A stretch of 64,000 nucleotides of DNA from Flemingiibacterium sp045635785 (GCA_045635785.1 JAZTWJ010000107.1:1-64000), one strand, 5' to 3'. Counted from the stretch's first letter, positions 33,447 through 42,206 are shown. Numbers and translations: made by a program. Notes: a model not told the origin generated them from the letters alone.

Positions 33447-34136
33447 CTACTGCAAAAGCTCAAACTTATATCCTACGCCCCAAACGGTTTTGAGTACCCA
33501 TTTGTCGCTGACGCCCTCGAGCTTTTCGCGCAGACGCTTAACATGCACATCCACGGTGCGCGAGTCGCCCAGATAATCGAAGCCCCAAACCTTGTCCAGC
33601 AACTGATCACGGGTAAATACGCGGTTATAGTTGGATGCGAGGAAATAAAGCAGCTCCAGCTCTTTCGGGGGAATATCCACGGATTTGCCCTTCAGCTTGA
33701 GCTCATACTTTTGACGGGAAATCTCGATATTGTCAAATTTAATGGTCTCGTCATCATTCTGTGTATCATGGGCGGAATAACGGCGAAGCACCGCCTTCAC
33801 TCTGGCAGAAAGCTCCTTTGTTTCAAAGGGCTTTACCATAAAGTCATCCGCGCCGAGCTCGAGTCCCAGCACCTTGTCAAAAACCTCACCCTTTGCGGTC
33901 AGCATGATGATGGGCTTAGAAGATACCTCGCGAATCTCGCGGCATACCTGCCAACCGTCCTTTTTCGGCAGCATGATGTCGAGCAGAACCAGATCCGGCT
34001 CGCACATTTTGAAAAAGCTTACGCCCTCTGCACCATCGTTGGCGGTCTTGACCTCATAGCCCTCGTTTTCGAAGTACAGGCGAAGCAGGTCGCAGATGTT
34101 AAGATCGTCGTCCACAACTAAAATTTTTGTTGCCAT
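33447..34136 (-). CDS. OmpR/PhoB-family response regulator, orphan
   Basis: A 229-residue two-component regulator. The receiver domain has the acidic pair DDD near residue 9, the phospho-acceptor Asp in LVLLDIMLPKKDG near residue 53, the Thr of MLTAKGE and the Lys of FMVKPFETKEL. The C-terminal winged helix is clear (FTRDQLLDKVWGFDYLGDSRTVDVHVKRLREKL, split into recognition helix and wing). No histidine kinase lies beside it. The start at 34136 has AAGGAGG 8 nt upstream. A perfect inverted repeat 145 nt upstream may be its own binding site. Confidence 0.93.
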   Translation of the reverse strand: MATKILVVDDDLNICDLLRLYFENEGYEVKTANDGAEGVSFFKMCEPDLVLLDIMLPKKDGWQVCREIREVSSKPIIMLTAKGEVFDKVLGLELGADDFMVKPFETKELSARVKAVLRRYSAHDTQNDDETIKFDNIEISRQKYELKLKGKSVDIPPKELELLYFLASNYNRVFTRDQLLDKVWGFDYLGDSRTVDVHVKRLREKLEGVSDKWVLKTVWGVGYKFELLQ

Positions 34137-34280
34137 TGATATATCCTCCTTATACTTTTGATCGTTTTTCATTATTAAATATTCCTGTCCGAAAGACAGA
34201 TTTTCCGCGCCAACCATACAATACCATAGGTTTGTGACGGCTATATGATGGCAATCTGTTCGCAAACCGAACAATTTTCC

Positions 34281-34314
34281 GTTAACAATTTGACGAACAT
34301 CACAAATTGTTAAC
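34281..34314. promoter_or_regulatory. Perfect 12-bp inverted repeat upstream of regulator
   Basis: GTTAACAATTTG (34281-34292) and CAAATTGTTAAC (34303-34314) around 10 nt. The core TTGTTAACAA-like sequence recurs at 39350-39360 before the DUF1593 gene. There is no T run, so an operator is more likely than a terminator. Confidence 0.5.
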
Positions 34315-34453
34315 ATTGTCAAAGGTTTGTCACTATTCATAATTATAAACCATCGCAAACCGAAAGTGGTGAATTTTTTTTGAATAATCTTACACTATTT
34401 ATTGAATTTCGCGCATAAAATCCTGAAGATAGTGCGAAAAGATGCGATTTCTC

Positions 34454-34482
34454 TTGACAAGCGGCACAATTTGTGCTATACT
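34454..34482 (+). promoter_or_regulatory. Sigma-A promoter of CuAO-chagasin gene
   Basis: Perfect TTGACA (34454-34459), TATACT (34477-34482), 17-nt spacer. Confidence 0.88.
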
Positions 34483-34549
34483 CTATCGTGGATTTTTGTG
34501 CAATCCCAATTTTTTACAAACGATTGCTTATAATGAAAGGAACCCTCTC

Positions 34550-35668
34550 ATGAAAGCTTTACGGTTATTGAGCACGGCGTTTATCTGTGTGCTGTTGCTT
34601 ACCTGTGCGCTGTCGGCAAGTGAAGTCTCTGTGATATTAGACGAAAAACCGCTTGCTTTTACATCGCCGGCGATGCTGTATGATAATCGCACCCATGTGC
34701 AGGCGCAGACACTCTTTTCTGCCGCAAATTGCCTCGTCCTCGCAGACGGGGATTCCATCAGTGCATGGAAGGGCGAGAACGCATTTATATTTAATGAAAA
34801 CGGGCTGTTTCAAAACGGAAAGCTTGTAAGCGGTACCGAGCCGACAAACGGCTTGCTTCCGCTTCGTGCGGCAGCAGAAGCAATGGGTATGCGCGTGAAT
34901 TGGTGTGCAAAAACTCTCACCGCCACGCTCACGACACCTCGCGGACAGCGGACGTACGAGACCATCATAAACGGCTCTGCTGTCTATCCGTATTTCGAGG
35001 GTGAAACAGCGGTGAACGCACAAATCGAAGCCTTCGTCGCAGATTATTGCCAGCGAAGTGACTTGCGCCTCACATTTGAGATCACTTGCAATCGCAAAAA
35101 TTATCTTTCGATGCTGTTTTATGAGCACAGAGCAAGCGGTATTCGCCGCCATGCCATGAGCTTTGACATGGCATCCGACGGAAAGCTGCTTGCAATCAGC
35201 GATGTACTGTGTGCGGACATGCTGGAAACGATGCCGCTTTCCGAGGACAGCGCATGGCATCTGACATGCGATGGCGTGAAGATTTTTGACGACAAGCGCG
35301 GCATCAGCGCGGAGCTGCCGTATCAAAGCGGCGTGCTTCTCATTGATCTGTCGGGCGCAGGGCTGAAAACACTGACAGCATCTTTGGAAGGCAACAGCAC
35401 TACGGGCTATCTTTGGCAGTCTGAACTGCCGGAAGAACTTGTTTCGGCAGTGTATGAATATGAGCTCACCAAACCGTCAGACGGCGGGATCATGAGTGTA
35501 GGCGGTATCTCCCGTTTCCATATCACGGGATTGTCCGAGGGCTATGGCGAGCTGATTTTCCGTTATCTGCGTCCGTGGCAGGCGGATTCGGTGCAAAAAA
35601 CCATCACCTACTGTATTTATGTGGAAGCGGATCACACCATCACGCTTCTTGATATTCGAGAAAGCTGA
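34550..35668 (+). CDS. Secreted CuAO-domain protein with chagasin-like inhibitor domain
   Basis: A 372-residue exported protein. Residues 1-23 are a signal peptide (LLSTAFICVLLLTCALSAS). Residues about 25-130 resemble the copper amine oxidase N-terminal stalk (LLPLRAAAEAMGMRVNW). A middle region of about 140-260 resembles RsiV/DUF3298 domains (MSFDMASDGKLLAISDVL). Residues about 280-365 show all three chagasin (I42 cysteine-peptidase inhibitor) loops: NSTTGYLW, GGISRFHI and RPWQ. It is predicted to act outside the cell, perhaps against host or microbial cysteine proteases. The ATG at 34550 has GAAAGG 9 nt upstream. Confidence 0.75.
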   Translation: MKALRLLSTAFICVLLLTCALSASEVSVILDEKPLAFTSPAMLYDNRTHVQAQTLFSAANCLVLADGDSISAWKGENAFIFNENGLFQNGKLVSGTEPTNGLLPLRAAAEAMGMRVNWCAKTLTATLTTPRGQRTYETIINGSAVYPYFEGETAVNAQIEAFVADYCQRSDLRLTFEITCNRKNYLSMLFYEHRASGIRRHAMSFDMASDGKLLAISDVLCADMLETMPLSEDSAWHLTCDGVKIFDDKRGISAELPYQSGVLLIDLSGAGLKTLTASLEGNSTTGYLWQSELPEELVSAVYEYELTKPSDGGIMSVGGISRFHITGLSEGYGELIFRYLRPWQADSVQKTITYCIYVEADHTITLLDIRES

Positions 35669-35676
35669 CCGCTTTG

Positions 35677-35711
35677 GTCGATATAAACAGAATTATACGA
35701 CATATATCGAC
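35677..35711. promoter_or_regulatory. Inverted repeat after CuAO gene, before pgi
   Basis: GTCGATATA (35677-35685) and TATATCGAC (35703-35711), perfect arms, 17-nt spacing. There is no T tract, so it may be an operator rather than a terminator. Confidence 0.4.
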
Positions 35712-35744
35712 GAAATTTTCACTTAAAACATGAAATTTACACTT
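35712..35744 (+). promoter_or_regulatory. Direct repeat abutting pgi -35
   Basis: GAAATTTTCACTT (35712-35724) and GAAATTTACACTT (35732-35744), 12 of 13 identical with a 20-nt period, the second ending in the -35 box. This is a typical activator arrangement. Confidence 0.45.
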
Positions 35745-35771
35745 GAAATAAACCGCATTTTGCGTTACAAT
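35743..35771 (+). promoter_or_regulatory. Promoter of pgi
   Basis: TTGAAA (35743-35748) and TACAAT (35766-35771), spacer 17 nt; a leader of about 140 nt follows. Confidence 0.6.
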
Positions 35772-35916
35772 ATTATTATGTAAATTTTTCTCGATTATAA
35801 ATCGGCGTATTCTGCCTATCATAAATTCGTCGGTTCTAAGAAAGCCGTCTTCGGCGGTTTTGATCGCAAAGCAAAGATTTTCAATCGGCATTTTTCGATA
35901 TTTAAGGAGACATAAC

Positions 35917-37257
35917 ATGGCACTTCAGTTAAAAGATCAATATATTGCGGATTTCCTAACGTCCGAGGATCTGGTCGGCATTGAACCCGCCATCAAGACG
36001 GCAATGGCACAGCTTAGAAACAAAACCGGACTTGGCAGCGATTTCCTCGGTTGGGTTGATCTTCCCGTTTTATACGACAGGGATGAATTCGCACGCATCA
36101 AGCTTGCGGCGGCAAAGATTCAAAAGAACTGCGATATTCTTGTGGTCATCGGCATCGGCGGCTCTTATCTGGGCGCACGTGCCGCCATCGAATTCGTCAA
36201 ATCTCCCTTGTACAACGAGAAGAAAAAGGACACACCTTCCGTTTATTTTGCGGGCAACAATATCTGTTCCTCCGCATTGGCAGAGCTGCTGGAGATCTGC
36301 GAGGGCAAGGATATCTGCGTCAATGTGATCTCAAAATCGGGTACCACCACAGAGCCTGCGATTGCTTTCCGCATTTTCCGCGATATGCTGGAAAAGAAGT
36401 ACGGCGAGGAGGGCGCTCGCGAGCGCATTTTTGTCACCACCGACAAGGCACGCGGCACACTCAAATCCTTTGCCACCGACAAAGGCTATGAAACCTTTGT
36501 CGTGCCGGATGATGTGGGTGGACGTTATTCTGTTCTGACGGCTGTGGGACTTCTTCCCATTGCGGCGGCAGGCTGTAATATCGACGCCATGATGGCAGGT
36601 GCGGCGGCGGCGCGCGAGGCATATTCCTCCGATGTGCTTGCGGAGAATGATGCGGCAAAATATGCGGCACTCCGTAACATCCTATACCGCAAGGGGATGA
36701 CCACGGAGATCCTCGTTTCCTACGAATCGGCAATGCTGATGATGAATGAGTGGTGGAAACAGCTTTACGGCGAATCCGAGGGCAAGGCAAACATGGGTAT
36801 CTTCCCCGCCTCGGTCATTTTCTCCACCGATCTTCACTCCCTCGGTCAGTATATCCAAGAGGGCAGACGCAATCTTTTCGAAACGGTCGTGGCAATCGAA
36901 AAATCCAACGATACCGTTATTATCCCGAATGATCCCGCAAATATTGACGGGTTGAACTTCCTCACGGGCGAGGAGCTGCAAATGGTAAACAATGCGGCAA
37001 TGAATGCAACGCTGCTTGCTCATATGGACGGCGGCGTGCCAAACATTCTGCTTCAGCTGCGCGACCGCTCGGAGTATTCCTTCGGTTGGCTCGTGTACTT
37101 CTTTGAGCTTGCCTGTGCAATTTCCGGCTATACTCTCGGCGTGAATCCATTCAATCAGCCCGGTGTGGAAGCATACAAAAAGAATATGTACGCTCTGCTC
37201 GGCAAGCCGGGATATGAAGCGGAAAAGGCGGCTCTTGAGGCAAGAATGGCAAAATAA
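35917..37257 (+). CDS. pgi: Glucose-6-phosphate isomerase
   Basis: A 446-residue phosphoglucose isomerase of the bacterial short type, which interconverts glucose-6-P and fructose-6-P. Conserved parts are VVIGIGGSYLGARAAIEF, VNVISKSGTTTEPAIAFRI, the catalytic-Glu/His region (QYIQEGRRNLFETVV) and NPFNQPGVEAYKKNMYALL. The start at 35917 has AAGGAGA 7 nt upstream; the longer frame to 35860 lacks a site. Cytosolic, single-gene unit. Confidence 0.96.
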   Translation: MALQLKDQYIADFLTSEDLVGIEPAIKTAMAQLRNKTGLGSDFLGWVDLPVLYDRDEFARIKLAAAKIQKNCDILVVIGIGGSYLGARAAIEFVKSPLYNEKKKDTPSVYFAGNNICSSALAELLEICEGKDICVNVISKSGTTTEPAIAFRIFRDMLEKKYGEEGARERIFVTTDKARGTLKSFATDKGYETFVVPDDVGGRYSVLTAVGLLPIAAAGCNIDAMMAGAAAAREAYSSDVLAENDAAKYAALRNILYRKGMTTEILVSYESAMLMMNEWWKQLYGESEGKANMGIFPASVIFSTDLHSLGQYIQEGRRNLFETVVAIEKSNDTVIIPNDPANIDGLNFLTGEELQMVNNAAMNATLLAHMDGGVPNILLQLRDRSEYSFGWLVYFFELACAISGYTLGVNPFNQPGVEAYKKNMYALLGKPGYEAEKAALEARMAK

Positions 37258-37363
37258 TCCACTTCGGTGATTTAATTTTTGTTGCCTTCTCACAAGTATA
37301 ACGTCAAGTTTTGTACAACTTGTAAAAACTTTGCGAAATCGTATATTTTGTTGATAAATCCTC

Positions 37364-37392
37364 TTGAAATTTTTGCTGATTTAGTGTAAAAT
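37364..37392 (+). promoter_or_regulatory. Promoter of P-loop gene
   Basis: TTGAAA (37364-37369) and TAAAAT (37387-37392), 17-nt spacer. The palindrome TTGTACAA (37312-37319), inside CAAGTT-6-AACTTG, lies about 45 nt upstream. Confidence 0.6.
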
Positions 37393-37449
37393 ATAAATAC
37401 GGAGATAGACCTCGGTTGTATCGCCTGAAATTCAAGGAGGATTACTCAC

Positions 37450-37857
37450 ATGTTAAAGTTAATTATCGGCGTAAAGGGCACAGGCAAAACCAAGCAGTTG
37501 ATCGACATGGTCAACGAAGCTTCTGAAAAGTCGCTCGGTTCGGTAGTCTGCATCGAAAAGGGTACCAAGTTGACCTATGACATCAAGCATACTGCCCGTT
37601 TGATCGATACGGAACAGTACGGTGTCTGTGATGCACAGTCTCTGTTCGGTTTTATCGCAGGTATCAGCGCCTCCAATCACGACGTTACTGATATATATAT
37701 CGACTCCGCGCTTAAGATTTGCGGCAACGATCTGGCAAGCTTTGAAAAGCTTTTGGACGAAGTCAACGTTCTCGCTACAAAGCTTGAGCTTCACTGCACC
37801 ATGACCTCTTCGATCGCAGCAGATGAGGCTACAGACACGATCAAGAAATATCTTTAA
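37450..37857 (+). CDS. Small P-loop protein, unknown
   Basis: A 135-residue soluble protein with a Walker A motif GVKGTGKT at residues 7-14 right at the N-terminus, so nucleotide binding is likely. A possible Walker B is DIYIDSAL near residue 80. The rest does not identify a function. Strong codon bias and AAGGAGG 9 nt before the ATG suggest good expression. It is followed by a strong hairpin and by a lipoprotein gene. Confidence 0.75.
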   Translation: MLKLIIGVKGTGKTKQLIDMVNEASEKSLGSVVCIEKGTKLTYDIKHTARLIDTEQYGVCDAQSLFGFIAGISASNHDVTDIYIDSALKICGNDLASFEKLLDEVNVLATKLELHCTMTSSIAADEATDTIKKYL

Positions 37858-37874
37858 GGCTGACTGAAAAACAG

Positions 37875-37908
37875 ATTCTGCCGCAAATAGCTTTATTTGC
37901 GGCAGAAT
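37875..37908 (+). terminator. Hairpin terminator without T run
   Basis: Perfect 15-bp stem, ATTCTGCCGCAAATA (37875-37889) with TATTTGCGGCAGAAT (37894-37908), loop GCTT. No T tract follows, so it may be a partial terminator or a stability element. Confidence 0.55.
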
Positions 37909-37966
37909 TCATGTGTTATGACATCTTGTCCGTGCGCGGAATTCTTATTATAATTTGGAGTTAGAA

Positions 37967-38653
37967 ATGAAGAAAACGATTAGAATTGCGGCATTTGCCG
38001 CTGCGCTTCTGTCTCTTGCCGTCATGTCGGCAGGCTGTCGGAACGAAAAGCAGATTTCCGAGGATCTTTCAGCCGTTGTTTCGGCGAGCGAGCAGCTTAT
38101 TGCGCTGGAAGCAGGCGAAATCATGCTTCACGAATCTGTCAAGCTTGACAATGATGTAGAGGGACATGCGGTGAACAGCATCACCGAATTATATGTGAAA
38201 TATGTGCAAAAGGACAATGTTCTCGATTACGATCTCGGCGTAACGGTGACTCGCGTGGTCGGCGGTGACATCACCAGCTACGACGCGCGCCATGAAAACG
38301 GAAAATTCGAGCAGTATCTCAACGGCGAGGAAGTATCCGTTGACCAGATCCCCGAGCCGGATCTGTTTGATCGCTTCCGCATTGATATAACCGCCGCAGA
38401 TATTGAAAATATCGAAGTTTTCACAAAAGAGGGCTTGACCTGTTATGCTATGTCGATGATGGATACTTATGCCGACAGCTTTGATTATGAGAAGGACGGC
38501 GTGAAATACGATTGCACGCAGGTTGTTTATAATTATAACATAGATGCTGAGGGTGTACTTCGTCAGGTTTTGGCAGAAAAGACCGCAACCTTGACAGATG
38601 CTTCAGGCGCATCGCAATCCGTGGTGGAATTTTCACAGGCAATTTCCGAATAG
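37967..38653 (+). CDS. Putative lipoprotein, unknown
   Basis: A 228-residue exported protein. The signal peptide ends in a lipobox-like AVMSAGC, so Cys near residue 24 would be lipidated. The mature part is acidic with alternating beta-type segments (ELYVKYVQKDNVLDYDLGV, YDCTQVVYNYNI), which resembles bacterial lipoproteins with a LolA/LppX-like fold, though I cannot assign a family. The ATG at 37967 has GGAG 9 nt upstream; the longer TTG start overlaps that site. Confidence 0.72.
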   Translation: MKKTIRIAAFAAALLSLAVMSAGCRNEKQISEDLSAVVSASEQLIALEAGEIMLHESVKLDNDVEGHAVNSITELYVKYVQKDNVLDYDLGVTVTRVVGGDITSYDARHENGKFEQYLNGEEVSVDQIPEPDLFDRFRIDITAADIENIEVFTKEGLTCYAMSMMDTYADSFDYEKDGVKYDCTQVVYNYNIDAEGVLRQVLAEKTATLTDASGASQSVVEFSQAISE

Positions 38654-38657
38654 TTTT

Positions 38658-38686
38658 AAGGGGACGCATCCGCGCCCCCTTTTTTG
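38658..38686 (+). terminator. Terminator of lipoprotein gene
   Basis: AAGGGG and CCCCTT with inner CGC/GCG pairs around ATCC, followed by TTTTTT. Confidence 0.8.
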
Positions 38687-38817
38687 ATGCATCAGGCAAT
38701 GCCCTTTCGCGTTGCGAGGCGCACGGTGGGCACGCTCCATTTTTGTCAAAATATAGTCGCACATCACAATTTGTACAAGTTTTTCCGATCCATTTTGTTA
38801 ATTTCTTTGAAAATCTA

Positions 38818-38846
38818 TTGACTTTGCTTGGATTTTATGATATACT
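38818..38846 (+). promoter_or_regulatory. Sigma-A promoter of the 107-residue gene
   Basis: TTGACT (38818-38823) and TATACT (38841-38846), 17-nt spacer. The palindrome TTGTACAA (38771-38778) again lies about 40 nt upstream, as before the P-loop gene. Confidence 0.8.
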
Positions 38847-38896
38847 CTTATATGTAAACATAAGGCGCAATTTCTTTGGAAAGGTCGAGTTAGCGT

Positions 38897-39220
38897 ATGA
38901 AAACACAAGTACCGCATAATGTTCTAACCATTTCAGAAATGACCAAAAGACCCAATCGTATGAATGCGGAGGTCATTGACATCGAAAATGTTATCCTTAC
39001 CGAGGAGTTAATAAAAAAACTGCGCGCAAGCCGCAGTATGTTTAATAAAAGTACATATGTGCAGATCCTCTGCGGCGGCGTTCGCTACAATGTAGAAGGG
39101 CTTGATCGACTGAAAAACGATCGCTATCGTTTGACACTCATCTCACCGGAATTTCACGCAACGCTTCACGGATACAAAGACGGTGCCGTACATCTGACAA
39201 AAATTTCTGCCATTTCTTAA
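38897..39220 (+). CDS. Small protein, unknown
   Basis: A 107-residue basic soluble protein, not recognised. The first 20 residues are polar (MTKRPNRMN), followed by an ENVILTEELIKKLRASRSMF helix and beta-type stretches (YVQILCGGVRYNVEGL, YRLTLIS). No signal or membrane segment. The start at 38897 has GGAAAGG about 11 nt upstream. It is framed by a good promoter and a terminator, so it is a real gene. Confidence 0.68.
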   Translation: MKTQVPHNVLTISEMTKRPNRMNAEVIDIENVILTEELIKKLRASRSMFNKSTYVQILCGGVRYNVEGLDRLKNDRYRLTLISPEFHATLHGYKDGAVHLTKISAIS

Positions 39221-39282
39221 GCAAATATCCCATCTTTGTATACAGCAACGAAAATCCGTTAAAATGAAATATCATCTTAAAC

Positions 39283-39316
39283 GCGCGCTTTCTTTCCGGG
39301 AAGCGCGCTTTTTTAC
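39283..39316 (+). terminator. Terminator of the 107-residue gene
   Basis: GCGCGCTT (39283-39290) and AAGCGCGC (39301-39308), followed by TTTTTT. Confidence 0.85.
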
Positions 39317-39344
39317 GGTTTTTACAAATTATACACATTACAAA

Positions 39345-39373
39345 ACAATTTGTTAACAATTCTGTGATATACT
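39345..39373 (+). promoter_or_regulatory. Candidate regulated promoter of DUF1593 gene
   Basis: TATACT (39368-39373) has no TTGACA-like -35. The palindrome TTGTTAACAA (39350-39359) overlaps that region, and the same core is in the inverted repeat near the orphan response regulator. An activator-dependent promoter is plausible. The leader of about 125 nt holds only weak hairpins. Confidence 0.4.
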
Positions 39374-39501
39374 GTATTCAAATCAATGTATCATCACAGA
39401 CGGATGCAAAGAAAAGATGCAGCTTTGCGCGAAGCGACCTGATCCCCATCAACATGCAGAGAGGCATGATCCATACTTTTTATTAAACGGAGGACGTGTA
39501 C

Positions 39502-40779
39502 ATGACACCCAATTCCAACACCCGCAGTGAAAAACTCAAGCTTTTTGTATGCACGGACATTGTCAGCTTGACGCCCGGCTACATGGAGCCCGATGATTCC
39601 CAGTCGCTGATTCGACTGCTTTGCTTTTCCGATTTGTTCGATATTCGCGGAATCGTAGCCACCGCGCACAAGACCATTGGAACCCATATGCACATCGTTG
39701 ACGAAATTCTCGACGCATATGAAAAGGTTTATGATAAATTCTGCGTACATTCGTCCGAATTCCCGACTCCTGCATATTTGCGAAGCATCTCCTTCTCCGG
39801 AAGCGAGCAGAACGGCCTTGAAAATATGGGCGAGGGCAAGGATACGGAAGGTTCCATGCATATCGTTCGCGCGATCAACGAATCCGATACACCCATTTGG
39901 TTTGTACTGTGGGGCGGCGCGCTGGATCTGGCGCAGGCTATCTGGTATGTTGATAAAAACTATTCCGAGGAAGATGCAAAGGCTTGGCGTGCAAAGATCC
40001 GCATTTATTCCATCGGCGACCAGTACGATAATGCAGGTCCTTGGATCCGCGAGCATTATCCGGATATTCATTATCTCTCCAGCTACGGCGCATACCGTGG
40101 CGTATACCGCGATGGCGATGTTTCCCTTTCGAGCAGCGAATGGGTGGAAGAAAACATCAAAGGGAACGGACATCCCCTTGCCACCATTTATCCCAATTAC
40201 AACGGCGGCGACCCTTGGGGCGAGGTCAAGGGCATCAAAGAGGGTGACACACCTTCCTTCCTGTTCCTGATCCCCAACGGCTTGTGCTTCCCCAATCAAC
40301 CCGAGCTTGGCGGCTGGGGCGGACGCTTCCAGACTCAAAACGGCATTCGCTACACGGACGACGTGGATAATTGGGAGGGCGAAGCTGCGCCGCGTTCCAA
40401 CGTATTCCGTTGGCGTGAAGCCTTCAACAGCGAATTTGTGGCAAGACTGCGTTGGGTAAACTGCACGCCCGCAGAAGCGATCTATCCGCCGATCATCGAG
40501 GGCGCACAGCAGCCTGAAGTGCTGAATGTCCGCGCAGGCGAGAGCATCAGCTTGAAGGCGCCTGTTGTACATGTAACCAACGGCAACGAAAAGTTCTCCT
40601 ACCGTTGGTTTGTATATCCCGAAGTGGAAAACATGCCCGAGCTTGTCACCGAAGGCAATGATGTGCGCTTCACCGTTCCCGCAGACACCAAACAGCTCGT
40701 GGTAAACTTTGCTGTCAAAAACGGCGATTTTCCCTCGATTACGCGCTACAAGCGTTGGATCCTCCACGTTGACGCATAA
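39502..40779 (+). CDS. DUF1593 (nucleoside-hydrolase-like) protein
   Basis: A 425-residue protein of the DUF1593/Sde182 type. An N-terminal nucleoside-hydrolase-like domain (about 1-290: LFVCTDIVSLTPGYMEPDD, IWFVLWGGALDLAQAIW, IYSIGDQYDNAG) is followed by an immunoglobulin-like C-terminal domain (about 330-425, AGESISLKAPVVH, YRWFVYPEV). Homologues are linked to polysaccharide or cellulose use. There is no signal peptide. The ATG at 39502 has GGAGG 8 nt upstream. It lies 40 nt before the sulfatase and is probably cotranscribed. Confidence 0.85.
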   Translation: MTPNSNTRSEKLKLFVCTDIVSLTPGYMEPDDSQSLIRLLCFSDLFDIRGIVATAHKTIGTHMHIVDEILDAYEKVYDKFCVHSSEFPTPAYLRSISFSGSEQNGLENMGEGKDTEGSMHIVRAINESDTPIWFVLWGGALDLAQAIWYVDKNYSEEDAKAWRAKIRIYSIGDQYDNAGPWIREHYPDIHYLSSYGAYRGVYRDGDVSLSSSEWVEENIKGNGHPLATIYPNYNGGDPWGEVKGIKEGDTPSFLFLIPNGLCFPNQPELGGWGGRFQTQNGIRYTDDVDNWEGEAAPRSNVFRWREAFNSEFVARLRWVNCTPAEAIYPPIIEGAQQPEVLNVRAGESISLKAPVVHVTNGNEKFSYRWFVYPEVENMPELVTEGNDVRFTVPADTKQLVVNFAVKNGDFPSITRYKRWILHVDA

Positions 40780-40819
40780 TTGACGAACGATTCATCTGTT
40801 TAGACAAAAGCACAAATTT

Positions 40820-42202
40820 ATGAAGCCAAATATTTTATTCATATCCTGTGATCAACAGCGTTGGGACTGCCTCGGTTTCAATCACAGATATCCTGTCAAA
40901 ACGCCGCATCTCGACCGACTTGCGGAGGAGGGCGTGTGCTTTGATCAAAGCTTCACTCCGCTCCCCACCTGCTGCCCTGCCCGACAGGCGCTCATCTGTG
41001 GCAGACGCCCCGAGCGTTACGGCGCGCTGTTAAACTACGATCAGGGGATCCCCGTGCACTCCCTCACCCCCGATGCCTTCTCTTGGGCAAGAGAGCTCAA
41101 CGCAGACGGCTACAAAACCGCCTATGTGGGCAAATGGCACGTCAGCCCCAAATATACGCCCCTTGACTTCGGTTACGATGTGTATATCAGCGAATGGGAT
41201 CTGAGTGCGCCCATGAAGAAGAAGCATCCAAACTGCAAGTTTGAGAAGAGCTTTTTCGGTGAAAAAAGCCCATTCCCGCTTGAAGATTCGCCCACCCATC
41301 AGAATGCCGCCCATGTGATCAGGCTCATTGATGAGTATGAAAACGGGCCGTGGCATATCAAGATGGATTTTGCGGAGCCGCATCTGCCGTGCCGCCCATC
41401 CGAGCCGTTCGCCTCCATGTACGATCATGAGGATATTCCCCGTTGGCACGCCTTCGACGATCCGCTGACAGACAAACCGTACATTCAAAAGCAAATGCTT
41501 TTGAATTGGAAGACAGAGGCAATGGGTTGGGAGGATTTCGAAGAAACAGTCAAATTGTATTACGGCTATATCTCTCAGGTCGATGATGCCATCGGCCGTG
41601 TAATCGAGCATCTTCGGAAGAAGAATATGCTTGACAACACCATCATCATCTATACCGCCGATCATGGCGATATGTGTGGTGATCGGCATATGATGGACAA
41701 GCATTATATCATGTATGAAGAGGTTATACATGTGCCGCTGGTCATCCGTGCGCCCATGCTTTCTGAGGGCGGACGCCGTTGCGATGCCATTGTCACGAAT
41801 ATGCTGGATCTGGTTCCGACCATATTGGAAATGGCAGGTCTGGAAGCCCCCGAAAATTCTGACGCGATCTCTCTGATGCCCTATTTGAAGGGCGAAGAAC
41901 ATCCGTCTCCGCGTCGGTATGCGCTGACCACCTACAACGGTCAGCAGTTCGGATTGTATCTGCAACGCATGATCCGCGACAAACGGTGGAAATACACATG
42001 GAATCCCACCGATGTAGATGAGCTGTACGATTTGGAAAAGGATCCGTATGAGCTGCAAAATCTTGTGCATGATCCATCTCACGCCGAAATTTTGCAAAAG
42101 CTGCGCATTGATCTGTTCAACGAACTGTTGGCTGTGAACGATTTTACGACTCACGGCAGACAATGGATGAAGGATCAACTGCTGCTCGGACGAAAGATCT
42201 GA
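40820..42202 (+). CDS. Type I sulfatase (Cys-type)
   Basis: A 460-residue sulfatase of the alkaline phosphatase superfamily. The formylglycine motif CxPxR reads TCCPARQAL near residue 51, with Cys as the residue to be oxidised. Other ligands are FISCDQQRWD at the N-terminus, GKWHVSP near residue 110 and YTADHGDMCGDRH near residue 283. It has no signal peptide, so it would act in the cytosol on imported sulfated sugars. The matching anaerobic maturase is at 51264-52382. Its ribosome binding site is weak. Confidence 0.92.
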   Translation: MKPNILFISCDQQRWDCLGFNHRYPVKTPHLDRLAEEGVCFDQSFTPLPTCCPARQALICGRRPERYGALLNYDQGIPVHSLTPDAFSWARELNADGYKTAYVGKWHVSPKYTPLDFGYDVYISEWDLSAPMKKKHPNCKFEKSFFGEKSPFPLEDSPTHQNAAHVIRLIDEYENGPWHIKMDFAEPHLPCRPSEPFASMYDHEDIPRWHAFDDPLTDKPYIQKQMLLNWKTEAMGWEDFEETVKLYYGYISQVDDAIGRVIEHLRKKNMLDNTIIIYTADHGDMCGDRHMMDKHYIMYEEVIHVPLVIRAPMLSEGGRRCDAIVTNMLDLVPTILEMAGLEAPENSDAISLMPYLKGEEHPSPRRYALTTYNGQQFGLYLQRMIRDKRWKYTWNPTDVDELYDLEKDPYELQNLVHDPSHAEILQKLRIDLFNELLAVNDFTTHGRQWMKDQLLLGRKI

Positions 42203-42206
42203 TACA

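Noticed and set aside
39394..40767. A 457-codon open frame on the minus strand opposite the DUF1593 gene
   Set aside because: It mirrors the real gene in an antisense frame, has no ribosome binding site or recognisable domain, and its sequence pattern is explained by codon bias of the plus-strand gene.
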